Below are positions 1 to 10,845 of a stretch of 64,000 nucleotides of DNA, piece after piece (within the stretch, counting starts at the first letter, position 1; each line of letters opens with the position of its first letter). The stretch spans positions 372,001-436,000 of the forward strand of contig VJWN01000018.1 of the NCBI GenBank assembly GCA_007644065.1, read 5' to 3'. The stretch comes from Margaritispora aquatica (lineage: Eukaryota > Ascomycota > Leotiomycetes > Helotiales > Discinellaceae). The position numbers and the translations under genes are program-made. The notes under the pieces were generated by a model. The model was not told the DNA's origin, searched no databases, and saw nothing but the letters and a program-made list of their open reading frames with translations.

Positions 1-518
1 GTGCAAGCTGCGTAGTTGGACTGGCAGGCACTGTATGCGATCATGCAGGATGCCGAGTTCACGTACGTTGTGGGTATGTACGGGAATGGGAAGTATGGAT
101 TATTGACGATCGAAGCGGCGCTTGTGATGGTCGCTATAACGGCTGTCGTGCTTGTCGTGGTCGTCGTCGCTGTGGTTCCTGTTCCAAAGACAGCTCCTCC
201 AGTTGTCCCCACGGCCGTTGCGTATGCCACTGTGCCTGTGCATCTTGCGCCAGTGGGACAGCAGGCTATGACTCTTGCTCCATCAGTGGTGCAGACTGAG
301 CCTTGGATACAGCATGCTCCTGCGTCCGCTGCTGCGAAAGATGCGCATGAGTTGTAGTTTACTGGGCAGTTCCCATCTCTCTTGAGCAGATCGTGGGAGG
401 CTTCCGACGTATCGTTGGTGTTGATGAGAGCTTCGTAGAAAGGTGCGAGGACTGAAGGAACTTGGAGGGCGGACGTTGTGAAAGGTAGAAGCAGGATGGA
501 GAGGTACTGTGCCCGCAT
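1..518 (-). CDS. Secreted Cys-rich, Thr-rich surface protein (5' part; cut by window edge)
   Basis: The minus strand is open from an ATG at 518 to the window edge, giving at least 172 residues. Residues 1-17 look like a signal peptide: a basic start, then a hydrophobic LSILLLPF core ending at TSA. A Kex2-type Lys-Arg lies at 46-47. It is followed by a cysteine-rich segment (NCPVNYNSC, ACCIQGSVC, ACCPTGARC) and a Thr/Ser-rich stretch, then more cysteines near the edge. This layout is common in fungal cell-wall or GPI-anchored proteins. The C-terminus, where an anchor signal would sit, is outside the window. I do not recognise a named family and infer only secretion or surface location. The plus-strand reading frame over 16-357 is a shadow of this gene. 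Confidence 0.72.
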   Translation of the reverse strand, partial: MRAQYLSILLLPFTTSALQVPSVLAPFYEALINTNDTSEASHDLLKRDGNCPVNYNSCASFAAADAGACCIQGSVCTTDGARVIACCPTGARCTGTVAYATAVGTTGGAVFGTGTTATTTTTSTTAVIATITSAASIVNNPYFPFPYIPTTYVNSASCMIAYSACQSNYAAC

Positions 519-1156
519 TTTGAAGTTGGTTGGCGAGATCGTGATGGCTGGAATGTTGGTTCACTCTGCCGCGCTACCTGGAATGCAATTGCAATTGCAA
601 CGAGCAGATCCTGCTTTCTTGTGAGTATGTAACTTGAGTGATCGTGGATTTGGTGGACTTCCAGATATTATTAATGCTCAATCGATGAAGAAAAGCTGCG
701 TTGTGGCTGGGCTGCTTGATGGTGGATACTTTCCTCGCTTTGGGGCTTCTTTATTTATTCGTCGAATCGATGGCTGGGCAACCACACGCCAAGAAACAGG
801 GGGGCTTTCTACACCAGCTCGCCTCGCCTGTTCACCGACTCCAAAACTTCTTCAAGCCAAAGATAGTGTATCAATGATTCAAAATGTGATAGTCGGTGTT
901 TCAATTTAGTGAGTTAAACTCAAGACATTCGGAAGAGTAACTGCAACGAAATTTCATGTACGCAGAAGATACGCTTCGATATAACCCATATATTTTCATC
1001 CTTAGTGCAAACGTGGCTCTACTTTTCTGGGAAAGCTCATTATCACCTACAGAGCGATAGTGAATCTAACATTTTCATTGATATCTATAAAGGCACTGAT
1101 ATATGTTCAAAGTCGCATCCACTCACGTATTACAGAGACTGCCAATTATATACAAT
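519..1156. other. Intergenic: upstream of the secreted-protein gene, downstream of the MFS carrier
   Basis: This holds the probable promoter of the leftmost gene and the 3' end of the MFS gene. A short CAATTG-type repeat (caattgcaattgcaa) lies near 588-600, just upstream of the secreted-protein start. No supported coding region was seen. Confidence 0.6.
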
Positions 1157-2810
1157 TCAAACCCTAACCCAACTCCAAAAGCCCCTCGGCTCAAACGTAC
1201 TTCTCACACTCCTCCTTGACTCCATCCTCTTGACCCCCGGTCTTTCAGCTTCGTTCCTCGCAACTTGATCATCATCCCTGATTTCTCTCTCCCTCTGCTC
1301 CTTATCCACCTTCGTCCTATCTAGCTCAGCAATCTTCCATGCTCGGAGAAACCACATGCATATCGCTGCTGCGATGTACATGAAGCCTGTGAATAGCTGG
1401 GCATCGAGGTAGATATCACCGGTTTCCTGGCGGAGCTCAAGCCCGATGGGTTCGGAGAAGGTACACGGGAGGACGAGAACGAGCCACAGCATTGAGAGAG
1501 CGGAAGGGAGGATCTGTAGACCGACCACTTCGGCACCGACAGGGGCGGCTGTTGCCCAGAAACTAGAATGGCCGTGTCAATGATGTTAATGTATAGCATG
1601 GAGATGAAGACTTACGTTCCAGACACTGTACCGGTGAGGAGCGCGAAAAATATCAGGACGCCGTAGCTTTTAGCGAAGATCCAAATCACGAGGCAGAAGA
1701 GGCCGGCCAGGAAAGTGCATGTGCCTGCCATATTGATTCGCCCTGCTGCATCACTGAAATATCCAACAAATGGCCTTCCAATACCTGTATTTATATGGTA
1801 AGTATGATGCAAATTTGAGAGCAGAGTTTACAAACCTTGACCTAAATTCAGCAATGCCCCAATGACAGATCCTTGCTTTGCTGTGAGGCCAACACTTCTA
1901 GCATAACTCGGTAACGAGAAGAGCAAGACAATGTAGCCAAGCATCGAGAAGAAACCCCATCCAAGCAACAGCAAATATTCCACTCGCCGCAGAAGTTTTA
2001 AATCGAAAGCTACTTGTATGGCCCCAACGGCCTTGTTTCGATCTCTGATGAGAATTGCACAAATGCTATTGACCGCACATGAGACGATAGCGAGGATACG
2101 AAATGCCCAGCCTAAACCAACTGACTGGATCATTGCGTTCGTTCCGAGAGAGTAGATTAAGCCTCCAATACCGCTCCCAGCCGTACCTATACTGTTCGCA
2201 AAAGAACGCTTCTTAGAAAACCACTGCGGCACTACACCTACAGTAGCAACGAAGAGAAATCCCATTCCAAAGCCAAATGCCAGGCCTTGTGAAAGGAAGA
2301 GGTGCCATATCTGAGTGGCGAATGAGGCTCCAAGGAGCCCTGCTGTCTCTAGAACGATACCGATGCCTAAGCTCACTTGTGTGCCGTATTTGCGAGTGCA
2401 ATTTGTTGCTACAGGTGAGACTAACAGAGCCATTGAGATAGACAAGCCGCCTACAAAGGCATATTCAAGAGCTGTTGCTCCTGGAAACGTATTAACAGCG
2501 AGGTAGTGGGCAAGGAAGATTCCATATGACTAGATTTCGTGTTAAAATTTGTAGCTCTTGGCATATGTATTTTGCTTACCGAATTCACTCCCCAGGTATG
2601 GCCATTTATGAGGAACACACAAGCTACACAGACCCAACCATAGCCTCCATCTGGAGGTACATCTGCCTCCTTGGTTTCTGATGGAACAGGACTTTCAGGG
2701 TCTATTGCGGATATTGTCTTCTCAGATCGTAAGGACATATCCTCGATTCCTGTTCCGACATTCGTGTTTGTATTGGCGCCCTCTATCCCCACCGAGTCCG
2801 AACTGCTCAT
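1157..2810 (-). CDS. MFS transporter, monocarboxylate (MCT/Mch) type
   Basis: Predicted plasma-membrane carrier of the monocarboxylate-porter branch of the major facilitator superfamily. Exons on the minus strand are 2810-2580, 2529-1836, 1784-1616 and 1562-1157, giving 499 residues. After a soluble N-terminus of about 50 residues comes PPDGGYGWVCV, the family signature before helix 1, then WGVNSSYGIFLAHYL across the first splice junction. About twelve hydrophobic helices follow, with a GRPFVGYFSD loop typical of the A-motif region. The C-terminal tail is charged. The substrate cannot be read from the sequence; fungal relatives include putative monocarboxylate and riboflavin carriers. A distant relative lies at 61.1-62.7 kb on the other strand. 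Confidence 0.92.
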
Positions 2811-4479
2811 CTCAAGCTAATTGAGTTTGGTCGAGTTGCTGATTGCTTGAAATATATACAAGAAAGGGCGAAGTATATTTATGCTAAGAATGGAGGATAG
2901 CTCAACGTTTTTGAACCATCCACCAATGGACACAAATGATTGCTTGCACTGGATTGCCGAGTCTTGTCACACAGCTTGTATGTAAAGCAACCAACTATAT
3001 ATACAACTTGGCCGTCTGTAAACTCTCCTCAATTTTGCTGACATGAAAATATTTTCCAAGGGAAATTTCCACTCGGTAGTGGGGAGCAAACCCAAATGCA
3101 CGATACCCAGCCGCCCACACTGGCTAGCGAAACAATAGCAAACTATAGAGAAGCGACAATAACCAATACAGGAACAGAAATCGATGAGCGCGTGTAGAAA
3201 TAAATAGAGACAGCTTAACTTGCAATCATTTTGTTCTCCAGAGCACACTGCCCGCGAGTAGTTGCAAGGGCGTAGCGTGCGGAAATAAGGTTGAAAGTTG
3301 CCTCGGTGCCGTCAAGCCGATTTGGTTATTTCCAAAGCCAATTACATAATAGTTGGTAAGTAGCCAAGTCCTTGAAGATTGAAAGAGGCATGTCTTTGCG
3401 ACCATTTTGGAGAGTGAAGAAGTTCTTTCAGACGAGAACTGGATAGAGAACTGAAGATGACTTGCACATGATATGTGAATGAGCAATTGGTATCGAATGT
3501 CTGAGCGACAGCAGGGATTCGCGTGATGTTTCTGGAATGCGTGGAAGGTTGGATCGAACGTATCATTTAGCAATGCCATGGCGAAAATTTATCTTGAAAA
3601 TGTCCAATTGAGTACGGCCACAGCTGGGAATCATATGAATTGCATATATCAATCAATATGTGGCGTGAGTTTAGCAAATAGCGTGCATTCACACCACCGC
3701 AACGCGTCTATTCTCGAGTCTCTCTTCTCACTCTCAGATCGCGTACTTTGATGTTGCACATGATGGTATAAGTTTCATGTACTCAGATAGTTCTTGTAGG
3801 ATCGTGAGGTAGCTCAGATCTTCACCGGGCGCCCGGATCCGAGATCATTGATATCGTAGTATGGAGTATGGAACAGAACGGAATGCATCGTGCAACCCTT
3901 GCGTGCTCTGTCACCTCCCAGAACAGCCACCAATCACCAGGAAACACGGGCGTCGACTTCTGCATCGAATGCATCGAATGCAATCGAACGGTGAGGGGAA
4001 TCCTGTTTTATATGTACATTAGAGTATGACAGAATTGAAGAATTAGTGAAACAGAACAGCGATTCCTGACTCAAAAGCTGGCTTTTGAGTTGGCAGTCCG
4101 GGCTAACCAATTGGTTGCCAGGAGAACTAGCTTGTTTTGATATAAACTAAACCTCCACTCCCGCACCATCTGTATCACCAAAATATAGAAGTTTCCTAAA
4201 TTGCTGAATCACGTCGTACTTTCTCTTTTGCCGTGCACACGTATACTTATCATTCTAGTAAAGAGCTTAAGCCAGCATTCATAAATACCTAACCTTTGCT
4301 CCGCTATTCAGCCTATTCCTACACGAAGTTCCTCACCCTACAAAGAAAGGTGGTTTGTAGCATCACTTTCAACAGACATCGACTCTCAAGAAATACCAAG
4401 CAAGAACTCCCTCTGCAACAAATATCCGACCTAAAGGAAGGCGAACTATTTCAACTATTGTTCTGAGAAAGTCACCAGC
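2811..4479. other. Divergent intergenic region between the MFS carrier and the LIM protein
   Basis: About 1.7 kb between two divergently transcribed genes. Only short, unsupported reading frames occur. The sequence holds a perfect 9-bp inverted repeat with a 2-base spacer around 4071-4090 (ctcaaaagc, tg, gcttttgag). Shortly after it is the palindrome aaccaattggtt, and gatataaact near 4138 is a possible TATA element for the LIM gene. Confidence 0.55.
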
Positions 4480-7218
4480 ATGCTACACCGAGGGCGGTCG
4501 AAGGAGTCCAAGGACCGGAATCGAAAAGTTACACCACCTGGACCAGTGTACATGTCGAATGATCAATTTGGTCAGTAACATGCATGAATCTATCCGCAGA
4601 TCTCCAACGGAGAAACTCAGCATATAGACTAGATAAAAGGCACTGTTTGACCTCAATACTAACCTCACACAGCTTCCTATCTATCAGACCTTCGAAACAA
4701 TCGGGTTGCTCGACCAAGTGGAGCTAGGCCACAACCTGCAAGCAATCGCCGTCAATCAAAAGAAAGCACAGTTATAGTTCAGCCAGAGCTACCAGAATCA
4801 CCGACTACAGAAGCCATTTCCATTCCAAGGTCTGCCAGCGCACTATCTCACAAACGAGCTCAGTCAAGTCTCTCACAATATGGCTCGGTGACATCTAGAA
4901 CTGGCAGACAGCTTGCTCAACCGCCCGTATTAAGCGGACCCGTTACTCCTCTAAAGCCATCAGATGTTGTGCCAAGTGCAACATATATGGAACGTGGTCA
5001 GAGGTGGATGGAGAAAGAAGAAGCAGTGTCCTTGCGTGAGGCGATGGAAGATATGGACTTGAAGAAGCAGGAGGAAGAAGCGCGGATACATGCTGCAGCA
5101 CAAGATGAAGCATCAGAGCTAGTCTTTCAGCATCAGAATCCTGAGCCCGCAGTTGCACCAGATGCTCCATACCGTTATAATGATCACCTGCGGAAGAATA
5201 GTTACCAGCATGCAAGAACTCAAAGCGTCGGGCGCTACTCTGGAATTGGAATCGTTACTGGATTGGCTAGAGATATGGCACCTCGATCAACTTCTGGGGG
5301 CTCATCAAGCAGTAGTGGAATGCCATCTCCACAAATGGGCGACTATTTTGACCAAAATATCAGCCCTGAGGGCGTCGGACGTAGCTCGCTCGATTCATCG
5401 ATGGACGCTAGACCAAATCGAAAATCTTATGGAAGCATGTCAAGCATTGTTGGTAGCTCGAAACGGAGGAACAGCGCCAAACGAAATGTCAGTGGTGAAC
5501 TTGCTGGCATGTTCACTGGTGAACAAATCTGGGAAGAACCTGAGCAAGAAGATGAAGATCGTGGTCGTTCTCATGATACACGAGACTTGCCCGCACCTTT
5601 GCGCTTGAAACCTCGCAATCCTCTCACACGAGTCCAATTTGCCCAAGACTTGAGCCCTCGCTCCAACAGCACTCCTCCAGAACCAACTAAGCGACTATCT
5701 ACATCAGAAATCCATCGCAACCCTCCTTCTCAGTCAAGAAATCCAAATTACACTGCGAATCCTCTGCCTTCTGCAGTCGTGGCTACCGAGAAGAAGACGG
5801 CTGAAGAGCCTAAGGTAGAGGTACCCATGAAAGATGGGCTTGAAATTAGAAGCGAGGAAATTCGCTTGGCGACAAGTATGCGCCTCAAAGACCGCAGTCC
5901 AAAGCTACCCACACCTACCGTGGTCAGCGATAGACCAGGTCGACCAATTGTAAGCTTTGATGCAAATTGGAAGCCGAAAGAGGCTGATATAAAGCCAGAA
6001 GTGCGAAGAAGATCACCTTTCGATAGAAGACCAGCCAACCAGGCACAAGAAATCCTTACTCGTCCAGATTCGAAGACTATCCCTACCCCTATCCCGACCG
6101 TTCAGCTTCCTAGCAGTGTCCCCGTTGTCCAAGTGAGCGAAGCAAGTTCTCGTCCATTACCTAGATTCAATCCTTCGCAGTCTGCACCTACAGTCCCTAC
6201 GATAAATTTGCCTGATTCACGACCCACGGTCCCTACGATAAATCTGCCTGATTCACGACCCACAGTCCCTACGATAAATCTGCCTGATTCACGACCTACA
6301 GTCCCTACAATCAATGTCTCTAGTGCTCCTATACCTACAATCAATCTCCCAGACGCGCCTACAATATCCATTTCAACACCTCCTACACCTTCGATAATTG
6401 TAAACGGAGATTCATCCAGCACCCAGGGACGAAGACCTCTACCAGATCCTAAGACTGCATCTCGTCCATTGCCTCGTCACGCGGCAACTGTTCCCGTCCC
6501 TCGAGGACACTGGTCACCAGCAGCACCTACTGCTGGTAGAAGAGCAACAGCAACATGCCACCAATGTGAATTGCCAATTGAAGGCCGGGTTGTTAAGCTC
6601 AGCGGAGCAATGGAGCACTTCCATCCACAATGTTTCATTTGTTTCACTTGCGGCACCGGCTTGGAGTCTTTGGAGATCCATCCCGAACCGCCTGCGAAAA
6701 GGAAAGAGCGTATTGACCGCATCAAGCGTCGCGCTCGAGGAGAAATTATTCCAGAGGAAGAAGGTCAAACGATGGCTGAAGATGGTGATTCTCGACAACG
6801 ATTTTATTGCCATCTCGATTTCCACGAGGCATATGCACCTAAATGCAAACATTGTAAGACTTCGATTCTTGGTGAGCATCTAGTAGCATTAGGTGAGAAC
6901 TGGCATTATGGCCATTTTTTCTGCGCGGAATGTGGCGATCCATTCGAGAAAGGCATGACGCACATCGAGAAAGACGGATATGCGTGGTGCTTGAAGTGCC
7001 AAACAAAACGTACTGAAAGACAAGCTCCCAAATGTAAGAAATGCCGGTTACCTGTTATTGGCGAGTATACCGTCGCGCTAGGTGGCGAGTGGCATGAGAA
7101 GTGCTTTCGTTGTGCTACATGCAATGATGGTCTCGATGGTGGATTTTATCCCAAGCAAAATGGAAGCCAGACCGTTGTTATGTGTATCGGTTGCGCGGAG
7201 CGCGAGTTAAAAGCTTGA
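4480..7218 (+). CDS. Paxillin-like LIM-domain protein (Pxl1-like)
   Basis: Adaptor protein with three C-terminal LIM zinc-binding domains, most like fungal paxillin-like proteins that act at the actomyosin ring and sites of polarised growth. Exons are 4480-4570 and 4673-7218, giving 878 residues. The intron has a clear TACTAAC branch point. Residues 1 to about 650 are disordered, rich in Ser/Pro/basic residues. They contain a tandem repeat of PTVPTINLPDSR (about residues 535-578). LIM1 starts at Cys659 (CHQC, then HPQCFICFTC). LIM2 has CKHC and HFFCAEC, and LIM3 has CKKC and CFRCATC. LIM1 carries an unusually long basic insert (KRKERIDRIKRRARG) between its two zinc fingers. A GTG in the same frame at 4888 is not the start, because the spliced frame begins at the 4480 ATG. 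The role is inferred from domains. Confidence 0.88.
6187..6315 (+). repeat. 36-bp in-frame tandem repeat in the LIM protein gene
   Basis: Three full 36-bp units and a partial fourth encode PTVPTINLPDSR repeats. The units differ by only a few bases, so expansion looks recent or homogenised. A diverged copy (APIPTINLPDAP) follows. Confidence 0.9.
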
Positions 7219-7889
7219 AGAGGAGGGGATGGTTTGACGTTGTTATGATAATGTATCCATTTCGGCGTGGGAGGGGAATATGGATCACACACAACATTCA
7301 TTTGCACTCTCCTATGTCTGATAGGTGGTTGTTTGTTAATTGGTTTTTGGGGCGTATTTTTTCGGCTGGAGCATATATGCGAACATTACAAGGGCGTATG
7401 TTGATTCTTTGACTGATCGATTGTACTTTGGAGCAATTTACGTACACGGGGAAAATTAAAAACATTTTTAATCATAACTATTGCTTGTTGCTGAATAGAT
7501 AACTGTGGGCTTGTGATCCCTATCGTATGTGCATGTCGTTGCTGTAATGCTAGGATATGAAAATCTAACGAGAACATCATGTCATCCTGAGTTTGTGTTT
7601 GGTATGTCAGTGATATAGCAAAGTTCAATTTAGCATACAACGAGTCTTGGAGAGAGGGGTTTCAGAAGGGGGTAGAGCGGCATGAGTTTATGAGGGAGTG
7701 AGTGGGATTTGGTTAAAGTGAAGATTTCTAAGCGAGAACGAGTTCCATGAGATTTATACGAGGTAGTAAAATCGACATGTATTGATTGTCTTAGACTGTG
7801 TATCTTCGCCAAAGACTCCATAACGCCATTCGTTTCCTTTGACGTTCTGTCCTATCTTTTCACCTAAAGGCTGATTCATCCACTGATGC
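7219..7889. other. Convergent 3' intergenic region, LIM gene and amino acid permease
   Basis: The 3' ends of two convergent genes face each other here. It contains AT-rich sequence and short frames without support; no RNA gene or element was recognised. Confidence 0.55.
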
Positions 7890-9774
7890 TCAAACACCAT
7901 TACTGCGACACGTAAACACGCCACTAACATTACCAGCCGCATAGCTATCAATGATACTCTGCACACTCGTGTACGTCCCTGCACCCAAGAACAACAAGCC
8001 GATACAGATGATGACAATATTGAGAGCCAACATCATGTATCCATACGCAGTTTGCTCGCTTAGCCAATTCACGCCACCGTCGACACGTCGCATGCGGATG
8101 TACGCTACACCCCAGAAGATGAAGCCGAAGAAGGAGTCGAAGAGCGAAGACATCAATGAGAGGAGGTCTGAGAAGAAGGGGATTACTTCGGCCTTGAATT
8201 ATATTAGCTGGAGACTTTGGAAGTGTAGGAGGGAAAGCTTACGATGAGGAAAGCACCGAGCCAAGTCACGGCTAAAATACCAGCCCACGATGCCCATCCA
8301 ACAACCGTGTGGTTGCTCTTATGTCTTGAGCCCTCGAAGAGACGAAAGAACACAAAACGAGCAGAAACCGAGGCATACAGTACGCCCAAGAATATCAGAG
8401 TTGGAATCATGAATGAGAACGACACCTTCTTGTAGACATCGTTTCCGAGCGAGCCGAACGCTGGGGCAGTCATGTACTGATTACCAGTGTAGACATAAAT
8501 GATCGATCCAATAACACCAAAGACGAAGATCTCGGCAATTGTGACGGCCCATAGAGCTTTTGGAAAGTCCTTTGGGTTCTTCATTTCGGCGATGAAACTT
8601 GGAATCGTGATCTGGCCAATGAACGTGTAACTGATGTTCAAGAAAGCATTCATTCCAGCAACAAACGTCGTGCCCTTTATGGGAATGGCTGTGACTTTCG
8701 GTGGTCCTCCCATGGCGACTCCAGCAGCGGTGACGAAATTAGGATCGGGATTGTATCCTGCGGGGTGGGGTTCGATGCCTGCGAAAATAGCTGCGAGGAG
8801 CACAGAGATGAATGTGAAGAGTGCTGAAGCGGTGCCGAGCTTAGAGAGCATACTGAAAGTTCTTGGAAGCGAGCAAAACCAGCATATGATAGCTGCAATG
8901 ACTGCGAACACTACCGTGCACTGGCTGTGGTTGGTGATTGTGTTCAAATACTTGGCACTAACCAAGACGTGAAGACCCTAATATTGTCAGAAAATGCCAA
9001 ATAACTTGTGAAGAAGGCTTACCTGAATAAAGGTATTGTTTAGAATAAACATTATTGCTGTCAGGTACCAAGCCCAAGTCTTTCCCCAGAAGAGCATCTG
9101 TCCAATATCACAAACGTCTCTGACCTCGGGATGTCTGAGACAGAACTCCCACACAACTAGTGACGTATACAGAACAAGTGCAGCCACAACTACTGTAAGA
9201 ATGAGTCCAGGGACAAGGCCGAGAACCGAGTAGGAATATGGAAAAGACATAATGGCCAAGCAAATGTACTCGCTAAAGAGCAATGCGGCAGTCTAAGTAA
9301 AACTGGTTAGCGAGAATATTGAAAGTGTGCAGGATAAGGTTGTCGCAGTTGTGACTCCTTGTTATCGAGAAAAGTCTATAGCTTTGATGCCATAAATTCC
9401 CCTCGACGCGTATCAAACTGGCCGCAATTGAGTAGGCATGTGGTGGAAAATGTATGAATTTCATAGTCGTCCACCACCACCACTCTAGAAAAACCCAAAA
9501 CGAATATGCAAACAAAAACCCAACATACCTTTTGCCAACTACACGTCCGATACTGAATCGCATTATCAGCCTCCATCTCAATCTGCTTCCCCAACATCGC
9601 ATCGCCATCATCCGACTCATCAGAGCCGAAATCATAATGCCTCAAATGGGGCAAAACAGGCGCAATGCGCCCCATTTTCTTCCCTCTCCCATTCCCTCGC
9701 GTCCGATGCGCTCCCTTCTCAGAATCGACACCACTGCCCGAATTTATCTTCTCGCTGTCGAACATGGGATCCAT
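7890..9774 (-). CDS. Amino acid permease, AAAP family (Neurospora Mtr-like)
   Basis: Predicted plasma-membrane amino acid/proton symporter. Exons on the minus strand are 9774-9529, 9292-9023, 8977-8243 and 8192-7890, giving 517 residues. The acidic, soluble N-terminus (about 85 residues) contains GSDESDDGDAM. About eleven hydrophobic helices follow, including SYSVLGLVPGLIL, AVIAAIICWFCSLP and FVFGVIGSIIYVYTG, in the pattern of fungal neutral/aromatic amino acid transporters related to Mtr. The frame is open further upstream only to a GTG; the first in-frame ATG is at 9774. A 25-codon upstream frame (9896-9822) could affect translation. The exact substrate is not visible. An alternative start in an unseen upstream exon remains possible. 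Confidence 0.9.
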
Positions 9775-10845
9775 GTTGGGGTTTTTGTTGTTGGGTAAAT
9801 CGTCTGAGACGAAGTCCTTTTCTAACGCCACTTTCGAGATGGGAAGTGGATGATGGGTGTGTAGGGGATGGTTTGAGCGTGCAGAGATTGCTGCATGGAT
9901 TGCGGTTTACTGATGGAGTGTGTTGATGATGGTATTTTCATTACCAAAATGGCAAGATTGACAAGTTTTGTACTGCTACTAGGCGTTTTTCTAGAGGGTA
10001 TGGAAAGTATGCCTGGGCAACCTGGGAGAGATCGATACTTAAACAGAGAGAGGCAAATACTCGTACTAAGCACGAATCAAAGACGAAAATGGGCTAAACC
10101 TTAGAAGTCAAGGACATGCTCTAAAAGATCTTATAGAGGGAAGCGAAGAAGGAGCGACTAGAACCATCGGGCACCCAGGCAAATACCAAAATCTGACCGA
10201 AAACAGTCAGCGAATTGAGGAATTCAGATGAAGCACCCAACCAAAAGCCAGGATTTGATGAAGAAGAATATAGCGTCATACTAGAAAAGCATGTCGTTGA
10301 ATGGTTCTGTCGATCAATGGGTCTTCAAGGTTCTTCAGCCCGCTTTTCGAGTCGAATATTTGTCAAACGGCTAAAATGACGTATTTTGGCGCAGACAAAT
10401 CGAGTGTTTTTGAGACGGCAAGATTTTTCTTGTTTGTGTCAAGCTTATAGAAGGCTTGCCGAGGGTTCTTGAGAAACGCTTGTCATGAACATGTTTTTGT
10501 CTTTGTTTAATTATTGCCATTAGGGAACGAGAAGTATCAGGTATATCTTGTTGAATCTGTGAGGTGAGTCTTCGGAATAGGCTTATTAGTTCCTCATAAC
10601 GAGTTGCAGCTTTATTGATCACCTCTTGACATTGTCAGACTGAATTGTGAAAGGGACAAACCATAGAGCAGGCTATTCATACAGAGCTGAGCAACAAACA
10701 CTATCCACCTTCATTGTAAATCATCTCGAGTCTGCACCTCTCCGCAGCAACCCCAATCTAAGCGCGCCTCTACTCATCTAATTCAGAATATGAGAGCAGG
10801 TCCTGTACACCCTTCAAATCTCTCCACGTACTCGCTAGCTACCAT
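9775..10845. other. Intergenic: promoter of the permease and 3' flank of the fused synthetase gene
   Basis: It contains the short upstream frame at 9822-9896 and otherwise only unsupported frames (for example 10371-10622 on the minus strand, which matches nothing I recognise). No element was identified. Confidence 0.5.

Noticed and set aside
16..357. Plus-strand frame with Val/Ala-rich composition near the left edge
   Set aside because: It is antisense to a minus-strand frame that encodes a signal peptide and clustered cysteines. The hydrophobic Val runs are the complement of Thr/Asp-type codons.
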